A stretch of 64,000 nt of DNA from Pyrenochaeta sp. MPI-SDFR-AT-0127 (Eukaryota > Ascomycota > Dothideomycetes > Pleosporales > Cucurbitariaceae), in assembly GCA_020747015.1 (NCBI GenBank), contig JAGTJM010000019.1, positions 434,001 to 498,000 of the forward strand. Reading direction: 5' to 3'. Position 1 is the stretch's first letter. Every line of letters starts with the position of its first letter. The translations under genes and the position numbers were made by a program. This document shows, piece by piece, positions 54,452-64,000 of the stretch. The notes below the pieces were generated by a model. The model was not told the DNA's origin, searched no databases, and saw only the letters and a list, made by a program, of their open reading frames with translations.

Positions 54452-56065
54452 GCTCCACGTACTCAGCCGACTGCTCAAATGACGAGCACATATCAACAAG
54501 TGTGTGTGGGGGGATGGGGTGAAAGAATTGGGAGCGTGCACGGAAATTCAGGACTCCGAACACTTTTATAAGTCTTGAGACTTCCACCTGTGAGAACTCT
54601 GGGCTTGGTCTTTCTTTCTTTCTATCATCATCATTAAGCGATGAAATGTCACAGTAAAAAATTGAGTATCAATCCTTCTATTGTATCTCCTCAGTGTTAT
54701 CTATGAGAAATCCCCTTGCTAAGCACGTGCCGGTTGTTGTAGATATTTGGACAGCACACAATCAAATCAAAAAATCGACATGTAAAGTACGTGAGCGTAA
54801 AACGACTTCAAACGCTCAATGCTCGGTTCAGTCGGCCTCCAGATTCAAAGATGGACAGAGCAAGGCTTCTGGACCAATGAAACTAGTGTAGCAAGCTTTG
54901 GGCAAGGGAGATTGTAATCGATGTCGTGAACGATTTAATTTGATGTAACTGAATTGCCGATGTCGACTTTCAAAGTCTCATTCTCCGATCGCAAGGTCAC
55001 ATCGTATTCCTGTCTCCTCGGCACACGTGGGAATATCTCCTGAAAAAAAAACCACATCATATTGAAGCCCTACTAAACTCCTTGTAAGTGACCAGGAATC
55101 GCTATCAACGTTTAAGGACGGCATTTTCCAAGTCTGCCTTGGGAATTTTCTGGAGAGAAATCCCTGGTTGGTGCGAAGGAGCTTTATTCCTTGGACACTC
55201 GACGCCAGAGTCCTTCAACAGGCTGCCTTCTGCAAAGAAGCTATACGGCTTTGGTGAGATTGGCTGGAATGGTGATCTGAACTTCCTCGTCGTCAAAAAT
55301 AGTATCCGACTCTCTTCAAAGTCTAGCGAATGTATAGTGAAGAATTTGGCTTCCCAATCACGGTAACAACCATCTCCAGCGATTTTCACAGCCGACGATT
55401 CAAGACTCTTAGCTAAGCTCATTCAATTCTTGGCTATTACTCTTGTCTGCACCGCTTTGAGCATTCGTCAATCGTTGGGAAATAGTTGCGCAGCAAAGTC
55501 TTTATCGATTCAATTGAGCCCTCGCCCAACTCAGTGTTCGCTCCTGTGCCTCAAAGCCACTACGAACATGCATCGCAGTGCCAGTGTCCTGGCTTCGACT
55601 TCACGTCAAGAATCTTATCTCGGAGATGAGACATTGCACACAACTGGCAGTGCTCATACTCCCCTTAGACTTACGTCTGATTCAATGCCACAACAGCGGC
55701 CAAGCTGTATGCCTCAACGGGAGCGTTGTACTGTCAAGGTGCTTTGAATAACGTTTATTTTCCCCCGGACGAATGGTCGTCTAGCCATTCCGAAGATATT
55801 GGCTATGATTCGACATTATAAATCCCTCTCTGGGAGTGAGACGAGGTCCTCCTGTCAAAATAACACTAGTGTGCAGGACCAGATGGGGTCCTTCTACCGT
55901 TGAAGCTCAAGCCACCTGCACCCATGATTGGAAGACAACAGCAATCGCCAAGAACAACCAGTATGCCTCTTTCAGCCTGATCGCCTTGTATCGGCACTAT
56001 AACACCAATTCTTGGTGAGGAGGGGTTTGCGTTTTCCACAAAGGATCCCCGCTCATGTCAAAGCC
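54452..56065. other. Intergenic with possible eroded coding remnants
   Basis: The left part (54452-55090) shows nothing. Frames at 55088-55366 (+) and 55105-55422 (-, 105 codons with ATG) overlap and neither is recognised. From about 55580 to 56060 short Cys- and aromatic-rich stretches appear in different frames (for example CQGALNNVYFPPDEWSSSH near 55730, ATCTHDWKTTAIAKNNQYAS near 55920), broken by stops and frame changes directly upstream of the membrane protein at 56066. They could be the decayed ectodomain of that protein or missed exons. Confidence 0.35.
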
Positions 56066-57861
56066 ATGGCTGTCTTCCCAAGGGCTCCCACATCAACAGG
56101 GAGCACTTCATCTCCCTTGCCTTCATCACACACTGTGAGCAGAGTGCAGAGCACAGGCTCTAAGGCCGGTATAGTGGTGGGAACATTACTTTGTGTCGGT
56201 TTGCTATTAGTACTTGTATATATCTCCGCTCGGAGGAGATTCAAAGATGCTAAGCGGAATTTATACTCGTTACCAAATCCTATATTGTCAGATACAACAA
56301 TAGAAACAGCAACACCGATAGGGCCAGCAAGAACACAGCCGATTAACGAAGGATCAACCGGTCAAAGATCAACAGAGGATAAATGGACAGTGGAGGCACC
56401 GACCACAACCAATTTGTCGCAGACTGAAAATAAGCAGTTGACACCAGAACAAATCCTTGGTCTTGACAAGCAGACACTTTTGCAAGATCTGCCAACATAT
56501 GAAGGTAGTGTCAGCTCTCAATCTGCGCGAAGCGTATACATAAAGCTACAACTGACAATGCATCAGCCGAGCAGTCGTCGAGTCTTACAATTGTTCCAGC
56601 ACGTGTTGAAAACAATGGAGATGTCAAATTCCCGACCCAAGGTTCAGAGACGCTGGGTCTTTGCGTAAATCCCCGAGACGTAGAGAAAGGACCCAACCCG
56701 TTTATCGAAGCACACATCATACAGGCATTGAGAGATCAAGAGGAGAATTCTCAGGTATTTGCCTCGCACAGTCAACATTGCCCAATATACGAACTGGATG
56801 CATCCGAGACGTCGAGGGCGCACGAACTAGACACACGCCCCGTTCCGAAGACCGGCATTTCTGGAAGCGCAAAGGGGAAAGAACCAATAGTAGACGGGCC
56901 ATCCAAGTATTCGCACAATCCTGGAGAGATGGAGGTCTATCTGCCGCCGCCCGGCGATCCTGGGAACTTTTGCTGGCAGGGGACCCAATGGCACAACAAT
57001 GGTGGGTTGGAGCCTGGTGCGTCGCAAACGTATTCAGAAACCGAGTCGAAAATCTCCACAAGTACTGTAAGAACTCCCTGCAGCTCATCATCAACACCGC
57101 CAAGTAGCGACGCATTGGAGAGCTGCTCATGCTCCATGTTATCTGAAGGTGTTGAGGACAGCGACGGTCCGTACGTTGTGCCAGCTTTCGATATCGCAGT
57201 AGTGCCAACAGGAAGCCGGACGGTCGTGGCCAGAGGTGAATCAGGCCTGAATAAACAAGCGATGAAGAGCATGCTTGAGACCCCTCACATTGTTCTGTAT
57301 CCTGCTTTAGCTGGGCCCACCGGCGCCATGATCCCAGCGCATGATAATCTACCATCGGTGCTGGATACGGAGATACTGTGCAGTACTGACGCGCCTCTTG
57401 CTCCGATATCGACGCATTCGTCTGAGATGACTTCGACGTCCACTGCAACAACCGCAACGGCAGATAGCAATAGTACTGCGGACCTACCATACGCGTGCCC
57501 CAAGTGCACGCGTACGTTCGCTACGCCAGGGCTGAAGCGGTACGTACCTGGCATGATGTCTATGACGAGGACTTTCTGACATCGAGAAACCAGGAGTCAT
57601 TACAACCGTAAGCACAACCTCCGGTTCTTATGCAAGATCTGCGGTGCAGCCTTTGGCCTTCGCAGAGACCTTCAACGACATGAGCATACTGTGCACAAAG
57701 ATAGACAAAACTCGCAAGCCGGCTTCCGGTGCACCAACATAGGATGTGCAACGCCTAACAAGGCGTTTAACCGTAGAGACAACTTTATGAGGCATGTTGA
57801 GCGTTGCCGGCAGACGATCACGAAAGGCAAAGGATCGGCTTCCACATCAGCACCAGGGTGA
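56066..57861 (+). CDS. Predicted single-pass membrane protein with C-terminal C2H2 zinc fingers
   Basis: Model: exons 56066-56504, 56567-57539 and 57594-57861, 559 residues. The start region is Ser/Thr-rich, followed by one membrane helix at about residues 35-55 (GIVVGTLLCVGLLLVLVYIS) with a basic stop-transfer ARRRFKDAKR. The next ~400 residues are acidic and disordered. The C-terminus has three fingers: CPKCTRTFATPGLKRSHYNR (completed by the second splice, CxxC and HxxxxH), CKICGAAFGLRRDLQRHEHT and a C2HC-type finger CTNIGCATPNKAFNRRDNFM then HVERC. The finger frame is open 140 codons before its first ATG, so it needs upstream exon sequence; the 62-nt intron 56505-56566 (GTAGTG...ATCAG) joins it to the membrane frame. 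The finger exons are firm; the link to the membrane segment is an inference from frame and splice signals, and two separate genes remain possible. Confidence 0.5.
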
Positions 57862-60800
57862 AAGGCATGGGAGCGGTTTTCGAAATAAAAAATGAAACAT
57901 TCAACCGGGGGCGTACGCTAGGACGACTCTCCGGCATCTCCAAGGGGATAACAATAGTATCGTGACGCCAACATTTGGCTCAGGGGATGCACACGCAGGT
58001 GCAGCCTTCGATACTTGATATCGTGGTTAAGCCTCGGGAGCTGGTACTATATATTACCCTGCAGGCTCGGCTATCCGAAGCGCCACGTGAGCAGCCATTT
58101 GGCAGAGATAGATTGGCGCTGTATTGCGACTGCGCCAAAGTCATCTATTTGAAGCACATAGTATTGTTTGTGGTGGAATGGTGTGTTTCGTGGTAGGAAA
58201 CATGCGCCCACGACGATGTGACAGCCGGATGAGGTCGGTGGAGCACAGTCTAGGTATGCTGGATGCCCGCTCATGCTCGGGTATATCCATTGAGAATGCT
58301 GTGGTACTCAGGCTTGTGTGAGGATACGAGGGCCGGGTGGTACAGCGTGGACGGGCATGGAACGGGATGTTGGTGGTTGAGGGATTTGTTGGGGTCATTG
58401 CTTGGATGCAGAAGAGCAGCCAACCGATGGAGTTCCTGAGGGCTAGGATGCAGTGTGGATGAGGGCTGGTGGGTTACTGCATATGAATCCAAAGTCAATG
58501 GCAATGGTCTAGGTCCACCGCGATCAGTACACAACAATCCTGAGATTCACGCATCACGGTTTGTCGTGACACGAGTCGTGCCACGTGGGCCGTCACACCG
58601 TTCTTCCTTGTGCTTAAGCACTATGTTATACTTTGTTTATTTGGTTGCCCGGCCCCCAGGTCCAGAAATGAGACACAGCATATCGCTACCGATTTTTTTT
58701 AGACTGTTGTGCAGTGATCAGCATTGAACATTATCGCAAGCCAAAGCAGCTTACTATGATTACAGAGGATCAATCCGCTTGCCGCGACCTCGTGTTTGCC
58801 AGGATGATATGCAGCTGACTTGCAGGATGCATGCAACCGATAGAGTTGTGAAGGCGCTTTTGGTGTTGTGAGGAAGGCGTTGCGAGGCTGGATGGGGCGG
58901 CATGGGTCGTGACTTGCTGATTCGTTCGGGGCAAACCTTTGTTCCCTTGCGAACGCCTCTCCTGCTCATTTCCACAGCAGCCACATACTGCCAACCCCCC
59001 CGGACCACAACTGCCTCAGTTGCTGCGAGGAAGCCCTCGCGTCGAGGCCCACGCCATTATGTCGTTGGTGACGCCCATGCAGCAGGCGCGTGGGTGTCTT
59101 GCATGTCTGATGTAAGCTGCCGAGTTCGCCTGTTTGTCCTAGAACCCCGACAGCCTAATAATAGGCCCGAAGATTCGGTCGGAGGTGTAAAGCTGGACTG
59201 GAGTTGTGGTAAGGCATGTTTCAGGTTGCAAAGATGATGTCGATATGCAGCGCGGCGTCGGTAGGGTACCAAAGTCCGCAAGAAGGACTTCCCCGACGTT
59301 GGTTAGTAGTTGGGACCCCGAGCATAAGGCTGAGGTCGAGAGAGTGTACTGCTGTATCAGGTGGTGACAAGGCTGCAGGCCATGACTCGCCACGACCTAA
59401 TTGTGTCCTGGGTTCTCACCGATCAGGATCGCCAGAAAGGGACTTGATAGTCAAGCTAGACGGCATAAAGTGCAGGTGGTGATGAGTGAAACACACGGCG
59501 CAAAGGCGCATCAGTTCTTCCGCAAAGTTGAGCAAGTGCTTCAATCCTGGGACGTCGTTCCTGAGGCTTACAGCCCGGCGACTTGGATGGGAACGATCGA
59601 TACCCGTCATGCTCCACTCGGCTGGGAGAATGCCTTCGTTCCCTCCACCAATATGAAGCTGATGGCAGGGTTGCGGGTCCTGTGGACCTGGTTCTAGCGC
59701 AATGTGGAATAAGTAAGAAAAAGCCCATGTGTCTGCGTGCTGTGCCACAGCCAATGCGGTAATGTTCAAATGGGGTCACCCCGGCCGGAGTGCATGTAGC
59801 AGACCGAACTGAGGCGTCACGCCTTTGGTAGCCCTACTTGCAGCCAAAAAACTGTAAAATGTCGGGGTTGCCGCTGTCAGGCCGAATTAGTTCAAAAGCT
59901 GGATTAGCCGGTATGCTATCCGATGCAGACGAGCGACAGAGGGCGACTGGGGCTGAGGCGACAGAGAACCACAGGACGCCATGACATGCGTGGTGGGTTT
60001 CGGCCACGCAGTAGTCTGGTGTGGATGTGACCTCACCTCTGGCGCTCGGAAAATATGGATGTCTTCTAGAACACCCTGCTGAAGCCTATCGGGACAGCGG
60101 GCGCCGAAACGCCATGGATGAGCCGACAAACAGACTTTTGAGCCGCCCCTTTTTGGTCTTTCAGAGGAAAAAGGTAGTAGCACCAACGGCGGAGTGGTTC
60201 CGCTAGAAGATGAGTTTCGGTGCTCGCCGTGAGAGGCGGTTGAGCTGTCGTGCAACTGCATGTTGACGTATGGATTCCCTGAAGAGGAAAGACAAGCTGG
60301 CAGACTAGGCTGCAACTTCCCAAACAAGACGGTTGCACGTAACGGTATGCTGTGTGCCGAATCGCATCGACTCAGAATGCCCCGAGTGGCAAACAGCGTG
60401 AATGGGCAAGACTCTAGGAGAAGTGGACGAGAAAGGAAGGAAACAAGAGTAGGGAGAGAGATGGAGAGACACGAGTAGTGGGCGCTAAGCAAGACAAGCA
60501 CATGTCACGTCGTGGTTGCTGCGAGCGTGAGACTGGCGCCGGACGCCCCTGAGTAGATGCATGAGAGGTGCATCTTGAATGATTTCATGTTTGGGTCGAA
60601 ATGAGCCTGAACAGCGGTGGCTTCCTCGTTTCAGGCATGCGGTCAAAGGCGAGCGTGCATGCGCAGATCCAGGCGGTTGGCAGGCGAGCGACACTGGTGG
60701 GCAGCTGCAGAGGCCAAACGGAGAGAAAGGCGACGGAAGGCGTTCCCATTAGCGGTATCCCGAAAGCGTCACCAACGAGGCTCGTTTTGGGGCCGGATAT

Positions 60801-61415
60801 AGCGGGCGCCTTTCACAGATCCGCGCGTGGTTCTTCGTTGATCTTGGTCGGGCCGAGGGTGCAGCGAACAAAGTGGGTCAGCAGAGGAAAAAGCAAACAG
60901 CACAGCGAATCACGGGCGGCGGGGAGGCTGTGGGCAGCAGTGACATGCTGCGCTGCTCCACGTGGAGGCGTCGCGTACCTGGCGAGAGGTGTGAAGCTGG
61001 AGCGACTGCTGATTTCAGATGGGGAGATTGACGAGGCCATGGATGCGCGGTTGTCTGCGAAGGGGGGACGTGGGGAGAGATTATAATTTGGCCTGCGCCA
61101 GAGCCAGGCAGGGCGGGCAGGGCGGGCACAGCGGGCACATTGGCCCTTGATGAAAAGTGTTTCACAATGGCCGGGCTGGTGCAGATCAGACGGGAGCGAG
61201 ACGACGTGCGAGCAGTGGGATTTGGCCGGTGTCTCGCGATAAGCTGGGGTTCGCCGGCCACGCACTGGGGGCTGTCGGTGGGCTTCGGTCGGCACGGTGC
61301 AGATGGGCATGAAGCAAAGGCCAGGGCAGAGGGCAACCCGCTGACTGTGTCGCGTTCGGAGTGCGCAGCGCAGAGGCGTGCAGGATACGTGCAGAGGCGA
61401 GCAGCGAGCAGCGAG

Positions 61416-61453
<38 letters not shown>

Positions 61454-62310
61454 GTCGTGGGCGGACGTCAGCCTCCTCGCCTCTGCTTCCCTCCCTTCGC
61501 GCGCGCGGGCTTCTGCGTCTGCTTCTGCAGTCATACCAGTTGCAGCGAGCAGGCCCCTTTGCCATGTGAGTAAGCGTGCTGCCGCCGGGTGGCCCAGGAG
61601 GTGTAGCATGCTCGAGCGTAGTAGAATGAGGCCCTCTAGGCTCTAGGAGTTGGTAGCAGAGCTGCAGCCGCGCTTGCCCTGACGCGCTCTCACACAGATC
61701 AATGGCGTGCCCGTCCGAGCATGAGATAGATGCTCGTGCAGGGTTCCTGACTCCGTGCGCCGTGTGTGGCAGCAAACTGAGGCCGTCGTCGTGGGCTAGC
61801 GGCCTGGGTGCTTGAATCCCTCGCGGGCGCCCATGCTGGCAGAACGTGGTATCCCTGCCCTTGGCCGTCGTGCGCTAGGAACTCGTGCTGCATTGCGAAC
61901 TGGCTTGCTGGCCACCAGCAGCACGCCCGCCCACACTAGCCGGCCTGGGGGACTCGCCGAACCAGACGTGCTGCTTCAAAACTCCTGGCCTCCTTTCACG
62001 CCTTTTTTTCCCAGTTACATTTCCTCTGCTCGGCCGTAACCACCTGCTCCGCCTGTCGCTGTCGCTGTCGCCGCCGCCCTCCTGTCCGCTGTCCGCTGTC
62101 CGCCGTCCGCTGCCTTAATAATCCCCGTCTGCACCGCCTAATCCCACCACCCTCCCCTCCCGTTGTCAAGCGACCTTTGTCCCCGCCCAACCTTGGACTC
62201 CCTCCTCCAGGCCGCCAAAGCCGCCCCGTTGCACCTCCCACACGCGACCCGCTGATGCATACATAATACCCCATCCTTATCCCACAGGCAGTCTGCCATT
62301 GTAGCCCACC
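57862..62310. other. Gene-poor stretch (4.4 kb) upstream of the YANK-type kinase
   Basis: Long frames on both strands around 59.9-61.8 kb (up to 320 codons) are chance products of GC-rich sequence: they overlap in many frames and have no motifs. An (AG)17 microsatellite lies at 61418-61451. The last ~300 bases are strongly pyrimidine-rich, like a fungal promoter and leader. Confidence 0.5.
61418..61451. repeat. (AG)17 dinucleotide microsatellite
   Basis: 34 bases of perfect AG repeat in the gene-poor region about 860 bases before the kinase start. Confidence 0.95.
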
Positions 62311-64000
62311 ATGGGTCAGAGTAACGGCAAGCCCGTCGTCTTCACCGACCAAGGTGCGTGATAGTGGGCGTCATGCCTGGGCATTGGGGGCGGAATGCTG
62401 GTCCCCCCCCACAGCATCCCCCACTCCCTATATATACAGCCTTTTTTTTTTACACATCTTTACATTATTGTTTTGGAACAAAGGGCTAACAGCAATCCCT
62501 TAGTGAACCTGAACCACTTCCGGTTGTTGCGAGTCGTCGGCAAGGGCGCCTTCGGTAAGGTGCGCATTGTCGAGCGAAAAGACACCGGTCTTACCTTCGC
62601 CCTCAAGTACATAAGAAAGGATGAAGGTCCGTCTCTGCACATGATTGGGCTTAATGTCACTGCACATTGCAGCCCGGAGCTAGCAGGGACTCGATGCTGA
62701 TGCTGTGTCACAGTCGTACGGTCCGAGAGCGTTCGCAATATTATTCGAGAGCGGCGCATGCTTGAGCACCTCAATCACCCCTTCCTCTGCAACCTGCGCT
62801 ACAGCTTCCAGGACATCGAATATCTGTATGTTGGACCAACCGTCTTCTGAAACCCAGGCCCAGTGGAGGCTAACATGGCTAGGTACATTGTGGTGGATCT
62901 CATGAATGGCGGTGACCTGCGGTTCCACATCTCGAGGAAAACCTTCACAGAAGAGGCTGTCCGCTTCTGGATAGCACAGCTCGGCTGCGCGGTGCGCTAC
63001 ATACACCAGCAGGGCATTGTGCACAGGGACATCAAGCCAGACAATGTGCTTCTGGACTCTGAAGGCCATGTCCACCTCGCAGATTTCGTACGTTCAACCC
63101 ATGACAGTCCTCAGCGCTAAACTAATCATCACCAGAACGTTGCTTCCGACTTCACACCACACAAGCCGTTGACGAGCAAGTCTGGCACGCTCGCCTACCT
63201 GGCTCCAGAGGTCTACGAGGGCAAGGGATACTCGTGTGAGGTCGACTGGTGGTCACTCGGCGTACTCTTCTACGAGTGCATATACAACAAGGTGGGTGGT
63301 CAAATCACCGGTGTGGGTTGTGTAACTACTGACCAGTACAGCGACCATTTGAGGCCAGCAGTCACGACTCGCTAGCCCAAAAGATCTCCAGAGGAGAACC
63401 CACATATCCCGTTACCAATCCGCCAGTCTCCATGCCCTGCTTACATGCCATCAGCTCGCTATTGGAGAAGAACAGGAAGCAGCGAATTGGCGCCATTGGC
63501 TTCGAGTCTTTCACAGACAACCCATTCTTCCGTCCTATTGACTTTGGTGCGCTAGAGCGTAAAGAGATCCCACCCGTATTCATTCCATCAAGCGACAAGA
63601 CCAATTTCGACGCGACGTACGATCTCGAGGAGCTGTTGTTGGAAGAGGCACCCCTCGAGGCGCGAGCTCGCAGACAGAAGCCTAGAGAGGCGCTAAAGGA
63701 TGATGCTACTGAGCAAGAGATCCGTGCAGAGGAGCTGCATAGGATGATTGAAACATTGTTTGAGCCGTTTAACTATACGGTTGTTGCCGATCAACGCCCT
63801 GTCGCGGTTGCTGTTGTAGATCCCACCGACTCAGTTGGTGGTTCAAGAGCAAGCAACCAGAGCAATAGCGAGCACACGCCGGCATCGGTGACCTCGCAAC
63901 AGGATTCTTGGGGACGGCCGCTTGCGACAACAAAATCTCAAGATGGCGAGCTCCAGCCGACCCGCTCAACAACAAATCCCCGATCGACAACGCACTCGCC
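62311..64000 (+). CDS. YANK/STK32-type AGC serine/threonine kinase (3'-truncated by window)
   Basis: Exons 62311-62353, 62504-62626, 62714-62825, 62883-63087, 63136-63291 and 63342 to the window end (still open). Splice phases all agree. Kinase motifs are GKGAFGKVRIVE (Gly-rich loop), FALKYIRKDE (catalytic Lys), RNIIRERRMLEHLNHPF (Glu of helix C), VVDLMNGGDLRFH, GIVHRDIKPDNVLLD (HRD), ADFNVAS (DFN instead of DFG), GTLAYLAPEVYEGKGYSCEV (APE) and VDWWSLGVLFYE. DFN is a known mark of the STK32/YANK branch, so this is not a defect. The N-terminus MGQSNGKPVVFTD has Gly2 and may be N-myristoylated like human YANK1; this is inferred. After the kinase domain comes the AGC tail (FFRPIDFGALERKEIPPVFI, then NFDATYDLEELLLEE). 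The first intron is 150 nt. Confidence 0.92.

Noticed and set aside
55105..55422. 105-codon minus-strand ATG frame
   Set aside because: Plus strand is equally open over the same bases (55088-55366) and neither product is recognised.
59887..60501. 204-codon minus-strand frame
   Set aside because: No motif or signal; overlapped by other frames; same GC-rich gene-poor region.
60813..61775. 320-codon and overlapping 243-codon frames on the minus strand, spanning the (AG)n repeat
   Set aside because: The frames translate the microsatellite as Ser-Leu repeats, differ in frame, and have no recognisable domain; best seen as chance frames.
1..64000. CRISPR arrays, bacterial operons or phage elements
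   Set aside because: No direct-repeat arrays or prokaryotic gene arrangement; introns and gene families show a eukaryotic fungal genome.

Overview
The window looks like nuclear DNA of a filamentous ascomycete fungus, most likely a Dothideomycete. Genes carry short GT-AG introns (mostly 47-62 nt, with CTAAC-like branch points). The gene families are typically fungal: ERG27, UstYa/DUF3328, DscB, 2EXR and fungal C2H2 factors. A tiny two-exon protein starting MCDYTQVQY belongs to a type I associate with Dothideomycetes. The phylum-level call is firm; the class is an inference. Exon boundaries below were placed by eye from splice consensus, reading-frame continuity and family similarity.

Layout. 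1-3.9 kb: the 3' part of VPS13 (lipid transfer). 5.9-7.9 kb: glycerol kinase. 7.9-15.7 kb: a gene-poor stretch with only a 61-residue gene near 10.6 kb. 15.7-23.7 kb: ERG27-type 3-ketosteroid reductase, a coiled-coil protein, the DscB/UBAC2-like rhomboid protein and a 2EXR protein. 23.7-26.4 kb: a minus-strand UstYa-like oxidase divergent from a tiny secreted Tyr/Gly-rich repeat peptide. 26.8-31.7 kb: a 5'-nucleotidase-type metallophosphoesterase and an ING/PHD-finger protein. 33.6-38.2 kb: three proteins of unknown function. 38.9-39.05 kb: a tRNA-Pro(TGG) gene with two insertions. 41-45 kb: a large unknown protein and a secreted aldose 1-epimerase. 46.6-50.4 kb: a degenerate zinc-finger protein and a cytosine-deaminase-like amidohydrolase. 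50.9-54.5 kb: SNF12/BAF60 and an AT-hook protein. 56-57.9 kb: a predicted single-pass membrane protein whose spliced frame runs into three C2H2 fingers. 62.3-64 kb: the 5' part of a YANK/STK32-type kinase after about 4.4 kb without genes.

The strongest unusual observation is the tRNA-Pro gene. Besides a normal 31-nt anticodon-loop intron, its T-loop is interrupted by 53 nt that start GTAAGT, contain CTAAC and end CAG, so they look like a spliceosomal intron. Removing both insertions leaves an exact 72-nt tRNA with a perfect T-arm and B box. Second-tier observations are the UstYa/Tyr-rich peptide pair, which might be a minimal ribosomal-peptide locus, and the membrane-anchored C2H2 architecture.

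Most genes here are single housekeeping or regulatory genes with no evident shared pathway; I see no classical large secondary-metabolite cluster.
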